Shown here one piece after another: positions 33,437 through 41,457 of a stretch of 64,000 nt of DNA. Under the pieces are notes generated by a model, which was not told the DNA's origin, searched no databases, and saw nothing but the letters and a program-made list of their open reading frames with translations. Numbering within the stretch: position 1 is the stretch's first letter; each line of letters begins with the position of its first letter. Origin of the DNA: Rhodospirillales bacterium (lineage in GTDB: Bacteria; Pseudomonadota; Alphaproteobacteria; ATCC43930; CGMCC-115725); the NCBI GenBank assembly GCA_028288725.1, contig JAQGIC010000018.1, forward strand, positions 1 to 64,000. Direction: 5' to 3'. The translations under genes were made by a program, and so were the position numbers.

Positions 33437-34771
33437 ATGAGCAATACGGCCATCGAAACACTACGCCCCATCGACAACCCGAAGACGAATCTGGCGAGCC
33501 GCGTCGCGCACATGAAGATCGGACCGCTTCCGCTTCCCGTCTTCATCGTGCTCGCGGCCCTGACCGTCGCCGCGACCCTTACCAAGCGGCTCCCCGACGA
33601 CCTCATCGGCGGCCTCATGATCCTGATGCTGACCGGTTTCCTGCTGGTCGAACTCGGGAGCCGGATCCCGATCCTGAAGCAGATCGGCGGCACCGCCATC
33701 ATGAGCCTCTTCGTGCCTTCGGCGCTCGTCGGCTACCACCTCGTCGATCCCGAGATCATGAAAGCGGTCGCCACCACCTACAAGACCGCCAATCTGCAAT
33801 ATCTCTATATCGCCTGCCTCGTCGCGGGCAGCATCCTGGGCATGAACCGCAGAGTTCTGGTTCAGGGGTTCCTGCGGATGTTCGTGCCGTTGCTGGTCGG
33901 CACCGCCGTCGCGATCACCACCGGCGTCCTGGTCGGCCTCATCTTCGGTTACGAGATCAAGCACACCTTCTTTTTCATCGTCGTTCCGATCCTCGGCGGC
34001 GGCCTCGGCGAGGGCGTGCTGCCGCTGTCGCTCGGCTACTCCGAGCTGCTGCACCGGCCGCAGGCCGAACTGGTCGCGATGATGGTGCCGGCCGCGCTGC
34101 TCGGCAACGTCGTGGCCATCGTGGCGAGCGGCCTGCTCGGCCGGCTCGGCGAAAAGCGGCCGCACTACAGCGGCGACGGCATCCTGGTGCGCAGCGGCGC
34201 GGGCCGCGATCTTCTTGTCGGCACGGCGGACGATGCCGCCTTGGATCTCGGACTGATGGGCGCCGGCCTGCTGCTGTCCTGCGGATTCTTTATCCTGGGC
34301 GTTCTTCTGGCGCCGGTGACCGGCATTCCCGGCCCCATCCTGATGATCGTTTGCGCTGCGATCCTTAAGGTGACGAAGCTGATTCCGGCGCGGATGGAAC
34401 TCGGCGCGTATCAAATGTACCGGTTCATGACGACGAACCTCACCTCCTCGATCCTCGTCGCGATGGGCGCGCTCCTGGTCTCCTGGCCGCAACTGAGCGC
34501 GTCGTTCACGCTGGGCTATTTCGCCGTCTGCACGGCCACCGTCACCGTCATGATCCTGGCGGGATTCTTCGTCGGTCGCTGGTTGAACATGTATCCCGTC
34601 GAGGCGGCAATCGTCACCGCCTGCCACAGCGGGCTTGGCGGCACCGGCGATGTCGCCATCTTGTCGGCGTCGAACCGGATGGGTCTGATGCCCTTCGCCC
34701 AGATCTCGACACGGATCGGCGGCGCCGCGATGATCGTCATCGCGACCTTGCTGATGAAGGCGTTTTATTGA
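33437..34771 (+). CDS. 2-hydroxycarboxylate transporter (CitS/MaeN family)
   Basis: A 444-residue integral membrane symporter of the 2HCT family, which carries citrate, malate or related hydroxyacids with sodium or protons. About 11 hydrophobic segments are visible. The two diagnostic re-entrant-loop motifs are present: GGGLGEG near residue 192 and SGLGGTGDVAILSASNRM near residue 398, followed by PFAQISTRIGG. GAGGAA lies six bases before the ATG. It is divergent from leuCD-like genes, so the imported acid may be the dehydratase substrate. Confidence 0.93.
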   Translation: MSNTAIETLRPIDNPKTNLASRVAHMKIGPLPLPVFIVLAALTVAATLTKRLPDDLIGGLMILMLTGFLLVELGSRIPILKQIGGTAIMSLFVPSALVGYHLVDPEIMKAVATTYKTANLQYLYIACLVAGSILGMNRRVLVQGFLRMFVPLLVGTAVAITTGVLVGLIFGYEIKHTFFFIVVPILGGGLGEGVLPLSLGYSELLHRPQAELVAMMVPAALLGNVVAIVASGLLGRLGEKRPHYSGDGILVRSGAGRDLLVGTADDAALDLGLMGAGLLLSCGFFILGVLLAPVTGIPGPILMIVCAAILKVTKLIPARMELGAYQMYRFMTTNLTSSILVAMGALLVSWPQLSASFTLGYFAVCTATVTVMILAGFFVGRWLNMYPVEAAIVTACHSGLGGTGDVAILSASNRMGLMPFAQISTRIGGAAMIVIATLLMKAFY

Positions 34772-34819
34772 GAACCCGCCGGCACCCCCGCGATATGGGA
34801 GGACCGGTTCGTGCCGGCC

Positions 34820-36352
34820 TCAGGTCGGCACGACGCCGTACAGGGCCGTATACTTTGCGGTCAGATAGTCGATATAGGGCTCGGGGTCGAGGCTGCGCCC
34901 CGAAGCCCGGACCAAAAGTTCATTGCGGCTGAAGCGCCGGCCGTGCTGATGGACGTTGTCGCGCAACCAGCCCAGAAGCGGCGCGTAATCGCCGTCGGTC
35001 AACGACCGGTCGAGCCCGACAAGCTGCTGGCGCGCCGAGGCCATCAGCTGGGCCGCCATCACGTTCCCGATGGTGTAGGTGCAGAACGTGCCGATATAGC
35101 CGGTCGACCAGTGAATGTCCTGCAGGACCCCGCGCCGATCGTCCGGCACGTCCAGGCCGAGATCGCGCTTGATCGCCTCGTTCCAGGCTGTCGGCAGATC
35201 CTTTACCTTGAGCGTACCGTCGAGCAGCTGACTCTCGATTTCGACCCGCAGCATGATATGGAAATCATAGGTCAGTTCGTCTGCCTCGACCCGGATCAGG
35301 CCCGGGCGGACACTGTTGACCGCCCGATGGAAGGTCTCGTCATCGACGCCGGCCAACTGCTCGGGGAAGCGGTCGCGCAGCGCGCCATAGTGCAACGCCC
35401 AGAAATCGCGGCTGCGCCCGACATGGTTTTCCCACAAGCGCGATTGCGATTCATGGGCACCGAAGCTGACGCCGCCCACCGCATATAGATTGCCGAAATC
35501 GGTCGCGAGCGGCCCGCGGCTATAGGCCGGGTCCACGCCCTGCTCGTAAAGCGCATGGCCGGTCTCGTGCAGCGTCCCGAACAGGCTCGCCGGCAGGAAA
35601 TTGCGCGGGTAGCGGGTCGTAATGCGCACATCATCGCGCGTGAAGGAGATTTCGAAGGGATGGACCGTCGGATCCAGGCGCCCGCGATCAAGGTCGTAGC
35701 CGATCGTCCGGGCGAGATGGAGCGCGAAGTCGTGTTGCAGCGCGACCGGATAGTCGGCCTGCAGAAAGTCGGTGCGGGGCGCCTTTGCCGCCGAAACCGC
35801 CCGCAGCAGCGGCGCAATGCCCTCGCGGATCCGCGTGAACAGGGCTCGAAGGCTGGCGGTCGTCTCGCCCGGCTCGGGCAAGCCGATCAAAGCATCGTAA
35901 GGGGCGGCAGACCAGCCGATGGCATCGGCGAGTTGACGCGCGAGCGCCACCGATTCCTCCAGATAGGGCTGGAACCCGGCGAAATCGCTCTTGGCACGCG
36001 CCTCGATCCAGGCGGCCTGGGCGGTCGCCCGCAGCTCCGCCTGGCGATGGCGCAAAGCCGACGGAATGCGCCGGTGCAGCGCGATTCCCGCCCGGGTCTG
36101 CGCGATCCCGCGCCGTTCCGCGGCATCGTCCGGCAGATGGGCCGTCGCGCGGTCGGCGGCATCGAGCAGGCGACTGGTCTCGTCCGCCATCAACATCTCG
36201 GCCGCGACGGTCGACAGCGTGGCGATCTGCTGCCCGCGCACCGCGACGCCGCGCGGCGGCATCATGGTGCGCGAATCCCAGACCAGCACCGAGCTGGAGG
36301 TCAAGACATCGTTGATCGCGCCGAGGCGCTGGAGCAGATCCTGGTAGCTCAT
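34820..36352 (-). CDS. M32-family metallocarboxypeptidase
   Basis: A 510-residue carboxypeptidase of the M32 (Taq) family, which removes C-terminal residues from peptides. All signature motifs appear: HPF (231-233), DVRIT, the zinc motif HETGH (262-266), HESQSRLWEN (300-309), IRVEAD and GVLQDIHW. The start is ATG 36352; the upstream extension to 36454 overlaps the M20 gene. It is the last gene of a leftward operon with an M20 dipeptidase and is convergent with the 2HCT transporter gene. Confidence 0.93.
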   Translation of the reverse strand: MSYQDLLQRLGAINDVLTSSSVLVWDSRTMMPPRGVAVRGQQIATLSTVAAEMLMADETSRLLDAADRATAHLPDDAAERRGIAQTRAGIALHRRIPSALRHRQAELRATAQAAWIEARAKSDFAGFQPYLEESVALARQLADAIGWSAAPYDALIGLPEPGETTASLRALFTRIREGIAPLLRAVSAAKAPRTDFLQADYPVALQHDFALHLARTIGYDLDRGRLDPTVHPFEISFTRDDVRITTRYPRNFLPASLFGTLHETGHALYEQGVDPAYSRGPLATDFGNLYAVGGVSFGAHESQSRLWENHVGRSRDFWALHYGALRDRFPEQLAGVDDETFHRAVNSVRPGLIRVEADELTYDFHIMLRVEIESQLLDGTLKVKDLPTAWNEAIKRDLGLDVPDDRRGVLQDIHWSTGYIGTFCTYTIGNVMAAQLMASARQQLVGLDRSLTDGDYAPLLGWLRDNVHQHGRRFSRNELLVRASGRSLDPEPYIDYLTAKYTALYGVVPT

Positions 36353-36408
36353 CTGGGAAAAGGCCTCGCGGCAGAGATGGAAGGGGAAACCGGCGTCAAG
36401 ACCGGCTC

Positions 36409-37797
36409 CTAGATCGTGAAGGCGTCCGCCGTCATCCGGCCCAGAAGCAGCCAATAGTCGACCCAGGCACGCAGGCCGTTGCGCAGGCTGGACAGCCGAA
36501 AGAATTCGTTGGGCGCATGGTAATCTTCGTCCACGGTGGAAAAAGAGAAGAACACCGTGTCGATCCCCAGCACGCGGCTGAAGATCTCGCCGATCGGGAT
36601 CGTGGCGCCCATCCGCACGCGCAACGGCTTGCGCCCCAGGACGTCGGTCAGAACCCGCTCGGCCAAGGTCAGTCCCGGATGGTCGTCACGAATGGCATAG
36701 GGCAGCGCCAGGTGATCGGGAGTGTCGACGGTCAGGCGGAACGAGGGTGGGCAGACCGCGCGCAAATGCGCCGCGATCGCCTGCTGCACGGCGGCGGGAT
36801 CCTGGCCGGGCACCAGCCGGCACGAGATCTTGGCATGCGCCGTGCTCGGAATGACCGTCTTGGAACCCGGACCGGTATAGCCGCCCCACAGGCCGTTCAG
36901 CTCCAGCGTCGGCCGGATCCAATTGCGCTCCAACAGCGAATAGCCGGTCTCGCCGCCCGGCCCGTCGGCGCCGATTTCAGCCAGGTAGCCGGCCTCGTCG
37001 AACGGAATATCGGCGATCGCCATCCGCTGCGCATTGCCGATCGGCTTCATGCCGTTGTGGAATCCCGGCACCGCGACCCGACCGTCCGGCTCATGCAGCG
37101 TCGCGACCATCGCCGCGATGCCGGCGAGCGGGTTGGGGGCGGAGCCGCCATGACGGCCGGAATGCAGATCCTTGGCGGCACCCTCGAGGGTAAATTCCAG
37201 CGTGCAGATGCCACGGCTCGCGACGGTGATGGTCGGCAGATCGGCGCGCCACATGGCACCGTCCGCCGACAACACGAAATCGGCGGCGAGCTCGTCCCGA
37301 TGCTCGGCCACGAAGGCTTCGAGATTGGCGCTGCCCATCTCCTCCTCGCCCTCGATCAGAAATTTGACGTTGACCGGCAGTCTACCCTCGGTCTGCAGGA
37401 ATGCCTCCACGACCGCCATCGGGATCAGGACCGGCCCCTTGTCGTCGGAAACCCCGCGCGCATAGAGGCGGTCGTTGCGGATGGTCGGTTCGAACGCCGG
37501 CGTGATCCAGCGCTCGGCCGGATCGGGCGGCTGCACGTCATAATGGCCGTAGATCAGGATGGTGGGCGCACCCGGCGCGCCGAGCCAGCTTGCGGTCACG
37601 ACCGAATGGCCGGCGGTCTTGCGCACGGCGGCGTCGTTGAGACCGGCAGCGCGCAGACGCGCCGCCACCCAGTCCGCGCCGCTCCGCATTCCTGCCGCAT
37701 AGGCCGGGTCGGTCGAGACGGATGGGATGCGCGCGAAGGCCATCAAATCGTCGAGGATCGCCTGATAGCGGGTTTCGAGATAGGTTTGCGGGGTCAT
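36409..37797 (-). CDS. M20-family dipeptidase
   Basis: A 462-residue M20 dipeptidase of the CNDP/PepV-like type. Metal residues are canonical: H85 and D87 (YGHYDVQPP), D118 (GVSDDKG), E151/E152 (GEEEMGS), D179 (SADG), and the interface histidine in KDLHSGRHGG. ATG 37797 overlaps the SDR stop by ATGA; the longer frame to 37956 is antisense to nothing but overlaps the SDR gene and is rejected. It likely hydrolyses dipeptides delivered by the divergent peptide-type transporter at 41458-46797. Confidence 0.93.
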   Translation of the reverse strand: MTPQTYLETRYQAILDDLMAFARIPSVSTDPAYAAGMRSGADWVAARLRAAGLNDAAVRKTAGHSVVTASWLGAPGAPTILIYGHYDVQPPDPAERWITPAFEPTIRNDRLYARGVSDDKGPVLIPMAVVEAFLQTEGRLPVNVKFLIEGEEEMGSANLEAFVAEHRDELAADFVLSADGAMWRADLPTITVASRGICTLEFTLEGAAKDLHSGRHGGSAPNPLAGIAAMVATLHEPDGRVAVPGFHNGMKPIGNAQRMAIADIPFDEAGYLAEIGADGPGGETGYSLLERNWIRPTLELNGLWGGYTGPGSKTVIPSTAHAKISCRLVPGQDPAAVQQAIAAHLRAVCPPSFRLTVDTPDHLALPYAIRDDHPGLTLAERVLTDVLGRKPLRVRMGATIPIGEIFSRVLGIDTVFFSFSTVDEDYHAPNEFFRLSSLRNGLRAWVDYWLLLGRMTADAFTI

Positions 37798-38558
37798 TTG
37801 CCGCCATCCACGCTCAGGGTCTGCCCAGTGATCCAGCCGGCCGCTGCACTGGCGAAGAACATGACGCCATAGGCGATATCGGCCGGCGCGCCGAGCCGGT
37901 GGGTCGCGATCCGCTCGATCAGCGCCTTTTGCCCGTCGGGACCGTAGCTTTCCCATTGCCGTTCCGTCGTCGGATTGGACCGCACGAAGCCGGGAGCCAC
38001 GCTGTTGACGGTGATGCCGTCTCGCCCCAGCTCATGGGCGAGTTGCCGGGTGAGACCGATCTGCGCCGCCTTGGCGGCCGCATAGGCCTGAATGCCGGTC
38101 AGACTGACGCCGAGGCCGGCGCCGCTCGAGATATTCACGATCCGCCCGTACCCCCGCGCCTTCATGGCGGGCACGACCGCCTGGGCGCACAGGAAACTGC
38201 CGGTCGCATTGACCGCGAAGATCCGGTTCCAGTCCGCTTCCGTCACCGTCTCGATCGGACGACCGACCTGGCCGCAGACGCCGCCGGCATCGTTGACCAG
38301 CACATCGATCCGGCCGGTCTTCGTCAGTGCCGCCGCGGCAAAATCCTGCACCTGGGCTCGGTCGGCAACATCGACGAACCGGGTCGCGATCGGTGCCGGG
38401 GCGGTGGCTGCCGTTTCGGCCAGCCCCGCTTCATTGATGTCGGCGGCCCAGACGCTGGCGCCCCGGGCGGCGAATTCATGGGCGATCGCGCGGCCGAGCC
38501 CGTGGCCGGCGCCGGTCACCAGAACCGTCTGCCCGTCGAAAGTGAAATGATCCGTCAT
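37794..38558 (-). CDS. Short-chain dehydrogenase/reductase
   Basis: A 254-residue SDR. The cofactor motif TGAGHGLG is at residues 15-22; the usual NNAG appears as NDAG; the catalytic S-Y-K set lies in ISSGAG and AYAAAKAAQ. The C-terminal GWITGQTLSVDGG is typical of the family. Both ends overlap neighbours by ATGA, showing tight translational coupling with the ketopantoate-reductase-like and M20 genes. Substrate unknown. Confidence 0.9.
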   Translation of the reverse strand: MTDHFTFDGQTVLVTGAGHGLGRAIAHEFAARGASVWAADINEAGLAETAATAPAPIATRFVDVADRAQVQDFAAAALTKTGRIDVLVNDAGGVCGQVGRPIETVTEADWNRIFAVNATGSFLCAQAVVPAMKARGYGRIVNISSGAGLGVSLTGIQAYAAAKAAQIGLTRQLAHELGRDGITVNSVAPGFVRSNPTTERQWESYGPDGQKALIERIATHRLGAPADIAYGVMFFASAAAGWITGQTLSVDGGK

Positions 38559-39604
38559 GCCGATTCCTCCGAGCGCGCGTGGCCGACCCGGTCGGCCAGC
38601 AGATCGAGTGTCGACCAGGCAAGCGGACGCCGCCCGTCCTCGATGTCGTGAATGAGTGCGATCAAAGTCGCCGTGATCGGTACCTGCCGCCCGAGCCGGG
38701 TCGCGGCATCGACGATCGGGCCCAGTTGCGCGTCGACCTCGGTCTTGCGCTTGCGCACCGCCAGGTCGCGCCAGATGCCGCTGTGGGATTTGGCGGAACG
38801 GCGGTTGTGGGCAACCATGGCCGCGAAGGAGAGATCGCGCGCGGCCGGGTCCGCGTCGGGGCGGAATGCCTTCGGCTCGAACCCGTTGAAGCCTTCCGGT
38901 GCGACACCGACGGCGTCGGTGATGGCCGTCACCTCCTCGCCGAGCGCGGACAGCAGCGGCCGATAGGGTGCGGCATCCAGCACATCGACGATCGAGGCAT
39001 CGGTCAGCGCGGTCGCGAACAGCAGAGCGCCGTAGCCGAGCTTGCCCCAAAGATAGCCCCAGATGTTGGGGGTCATGATCGCGCCCGGCTCGAACTCAGT
39101 CCGGATCAGCCCGGCCAGCGAATCCAGCCGGGGTGTCGGCGCCCCATCGAGTTCGCCCAGCACGAAGGCGCCGCGGCCGCCGAAATGGATCCGCCCCGGC
39201 GCCAAATAATCCGCGCCGAAATTGACGAAGGCGCCGATAGTGCGCTCGGCCCCGACCGCCTCGGCAATCACCAGCTCGTTGAGACCGTTCTGTAGCGACA
39301 GGACATAGCCGTCCGGCGCCAGGTGCGGCGCCACTGCAGCGATCGCGGCTGGGGTGTGATGCGCCTTGACGCACAGAAAGATCCGCTCGAAGCGGCCCGT
39401 GACCTCGTCCGGCAGGAAAGCCCGACCGGTCACCGAAAAATTGTCGATCGGTCCTTCGATCGCGAGTCCGGTGCGGTTGATCGCGGCGACATGGTCGACA
39501 TCCACGTCGACGAAGACGATTTCATGGCCCGATCGGCGCAGATAGGCACCGACCGTGCCGCCGATCGCGCCGGCGCCCCAGATCAGGATCGGCCCGGCGG
39601 TCAT
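38555..39604 (-). CDS. Ketopantoate reductase-like dehydrogenase (ApbA/PanE family)
   Basis: A 349-residue NADP-dependent dehydrogenase with the ApbA/PanE fold. The Rossmann motif GAGAIGG is at residues 10-16, the family lysine in FLCVKAHHT near 95, and SLQNGLNE near 117. The C-terminal helical domain includes WGKLGYGALLFATALTDA. It is about 50 residues longer than E. coli PanE. Because of its operon with amidohydrolase and peptidases, a catabolic role on a 2-keto/2-hydroxy or opine-like acid is more likely than pantothenate synthesis. ATG 39604 overlaps the creatininase stop. Confidence 0.85.
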   Translation of the reverse strand: MTAGPILIWGAGAIGGTVGAYLRRSGHEIVFVDVDVDHVAAINRTGLAIEGPIDNFSVTGRAFLPDEVTGRFERIFLCVKAHHTPAAIAAVAPHLAPDGYVLSLQNGLNELVIAEAVGAERTIGAFVNFGADYLAPGRIHFGGRGAFVLGELDGAPTPRLDSLAGLIRTEFEPGAIMTPNIWGYLWGKLGYGALLFATALTDASIVDVLDAAPYRPLLSALGEEVTAITDAVGVAPEGFNGFEPKAFRPDADPAARDLSFAAMVAHNRRSAKSHSGIWRDLAVRKRKTEVDAQLGPIVDAATRLGRQVPITATLIALIHDIEDGRRPLAWSTLDLLADRVGHARSEESA

Positions 39605-40302
39605 GGCCAACCACTCTCCAGCAGCTCGCGCGTCTCTTCGACGGCGACCTGCCACAGCGCCAGCATTTCCTCATCGGGTCGCTGGTACAGGCCGCCGAAA
39701 TTGCCGTCGCCCAGCATCTCGCGCACGCGTGCCGGGTCCATGGTGCGGACACGATCGACTTCGACCATCGGCTTCGCCTCGCGCGGCGGTGCCACATTGC
39801 CGATCTGGGTCCAGGGAAAGCTTTCCATCCAGGACGCGTGGCTGGCCACCGGATCGATCGCGTTGACCTTCGCCCAGGTCCGGGGCGAGTTCCACCAGTT
39901 GTGGAAGCGGACGCTCGTGCCCGGATGATCGGCCATCCATTCGGACGCCAGCGCCTGAACCGGATTGTTGCCGCCATGGCCGTTGACGATGAGAATGCGC
40001 CGGAAGCCTTGGGAAAACAGCGCGTCCAACACGTCGCGGACGATCGCCAGCATCGTATCAATGCGCAGGCTGACCGTGCCCGGAAACGCCTTGAAATAGG
40101 GCGTGATACCGTAGTTCACGGTCGGGAACACCGGCACGCCCAGCGGCTCGGCCGCATCGCGCGCGACTTTTTCCGGCAGGATGGTATCGACCGACAAGCT
40201 CAGGAACCCATGCTGCTCGGTGCTGCCGATCGGCAGCACGGCCCGGTCATCTTGCTTCAGGTATTCTTCGACCTGGAACCAGGTCATTTCGCTGATCATC
40301 AT
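39601..40302 (-). CDS. Creatininase-family amidohydrolase
   Basis: A 233-residue member of the creatininase family, metal-dependent enzymes that open lactam or cyclic amide rings (creatininase, ArfB formamide hydrolase) or clip peptides (MftE). Metal residues expected by motif are E29, H31 and D39 (PIGSTEQHGFLSLSVDT) and the histidine in NGHGGN near residue 112. It overlaps the regulator stop by one base (TGATG). Two ATGs stand side by side at 40302 and 40299. It is the first enzyme after the regulator, so ring or amide opening may be the entry step. Confidence 0.88.
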   Translation of the reverse strand: MMISEMTWFQVEEYLKQDDRAVLPIGSTEQHGFLSLSVDTILPEKVARDAAEPLGVPVFPTVNYGITPYFKAFPGTVSLRIDTMLAIVRDVLDALFSQGFRRILIVNGHGGNNPVQALASEWMADHPGTSVRFHNWWNSPRTWAKVNAIDPVASHASWMESFPWTQIGNVAPPREAKPMVEVDRVRTMDPARVREMLGDGNFGGLYQRPDEEMLALWQVAVEETRELLESGWP

Positions 40303-41288
40303 CAGGCGGTCTCCTTCAATCGGATCACGGCGGCATTGCCGCTCAGGCGTTCGAGCAGCGGCTTCAGGCTGCGGTCGATATCGAGCGGGTCGGGTGTATG
40401 TCGGTAATGGATCGGGCGCACCGATGCCGGCAGCCGTGCCATCAGCTCTTCGGCACCGGTGGCAAGCACCACCACGTCCAGCGGCGCCAGAAAGGCGTCG
40501 ATGCCCGAATCGTCCAGCATCGTGGTCGCGAGTTCCGGGATATGCGGCGCGAACCGCGCGACGCCCGCCTTCATGATCGGCAGAAACTCCGGCACGGTCG
40601 ACACCAGGCCGAGACGGGTGCGAGGATCGAGTTCGGCCAGTTCCCGTCGCGTTGCCTCAGCGGGGATGAAGCTCAGCACCTGGATCGGCGTCTCGTCGCC
40701 GATCAGCCGACGCAGATCACCGGCGCGATTGGCCACGGTCAGCAGCAGATCCGACGCCCTGGCCGCCGCAAGCGCGACAGGATCGGCCACGAGACGCTCG
40801 AAGGTGACGCCGACGACGCTGTCGGCTCCGGCGAGATCGGCGCGGAGGTCGACGACATAGCCCTCGGTCGCGGTCTCGTAATTGCCGACGAAGGTCAGCA
40901 GCAGGCCGGAATGGCGCCCGGCCAGGGGGCCCGCCGTCCCACCATCGACCATTGCCGCGAGTTGGCTACGCCCGATGCCAAGGGCGGCAGCTTCGACCGT
41001 CAAGGCTCGGATCTTGGCGGCGAGCCGGCCGAGCGGACCGTCCAGGGTCACGTCGCCCGAGACGAAGGTGCCGCGGCCGGGTTCAGAGCGGATGACGCCC
41101 GCCGCCTGCAATTCCTTGAAGACTTGCGCCACCGTCATCGCGGCCACGCCCAGGTCCTCTGCCATACGCCGCACGGACGGCAGCCGCTCGCCCCGCTTCA
41201 GCTCGCCGCAGGCCACGCCATATTCGATCAGGCCGCGCAACTGGACGCCAAGCGAGATCGGCAGCGTTCTATCGAGAGTGACGATCAT
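40302..41288 (-). CDS. GntR-family regulator with binding-protein-like effector domain
   Basis: A 328-residue transcription factor. The N-terminal winged helix-turn-helix (residues 5-77, LPSVRRMAEDLGVAAMTVAQVFKEL and GRGTFVSG) is followed by a domain of about 240 residues that lacks FCD, UTRA or MocR hallmarks and looks like a periplasmic-binding-protein/LacI-type or Asp/Glu racemase-like fold (VGVTFERLV, VLSFIPAEATRRELAEL, DVVVLATGAEEL). It heads the leftward operon and is divergent from the peptide transporter. Paired inverted elements at 41304-41330 and 41415-41441 are its likely operators, implying autoregulation. Confidence 0.88.
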   Translation of the reverse strand: MIVTLDRTLPISLGVQLRGLIEYGVACGELKRGERLPSVRRMAEDLGVAAMTVAQVFKELQAAGVIRSEPGRGTFVSGDVTLDGPLGRLAAKIRALTVEAAALGIGRSQLAAMVDGGTAGPLAGRHSGLLLTFVGNYETATEGYVVDLRADLAGADSVVGVTFERLVADPVALAAARASDLLLTVANRAGDLRRLIGDETPIQVLSFIPAEATRRELAELDPRTRLGLVSTVPEFLPIMKAGVARFAPHIPELATTMLDDSGIDAFLAPLDVVVLATGAEELMARLPASVRPIHYRHTPDPLDIDRSLKPLLERLSGNAAVIRLKETA

Positions 41289-41303
41289 CGCCGTCCAAAC
41301 CGG

Positions 41304-41330
41304 AAAACCATACTAGTAGGTTAGAACGCT
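41304..41330 (-). promoter_or_regulatory. Operator-like element, left copy
   Basis: A 27-base element 16 bases upstream of the GntR start, built of AAAACC, TACTAG and TAGAACGCT blocks. It matches the reverse complement of 41415-41441 at 21 of 27 positions. The mismatches fall mainly between the TACTAG and TAGAACGCT blocks, as expected for conserved contact sites around a spacer. Confidence 0.7.
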
Positions 41331-41414
41331 TCTTTCTTGGGCGCAACGGCCGCTAGCACAATTTTTTACCGGTATCCGCCCCTGATCGCTTGACCTACCC
41401 CGATATGGGGCCGT

Positions 41415-41441
41415 AGCGTTCTATTTACCTAGTACGGTTTT
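41415..41441 (+). promoter_or_regulatory. Operator-like element, right copy
   Basis: This is the inverted mate of the element at 41304-41330, ending 16 bases before the binding-protein ATG. Each copy stands at almost the same distance from the gene it faces, as expected of a symmetric divergent control region read by the GntR regulator. Confidence 0.7.
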
Positions 41442-41457
41442 GGCGACGGGAGCGACG

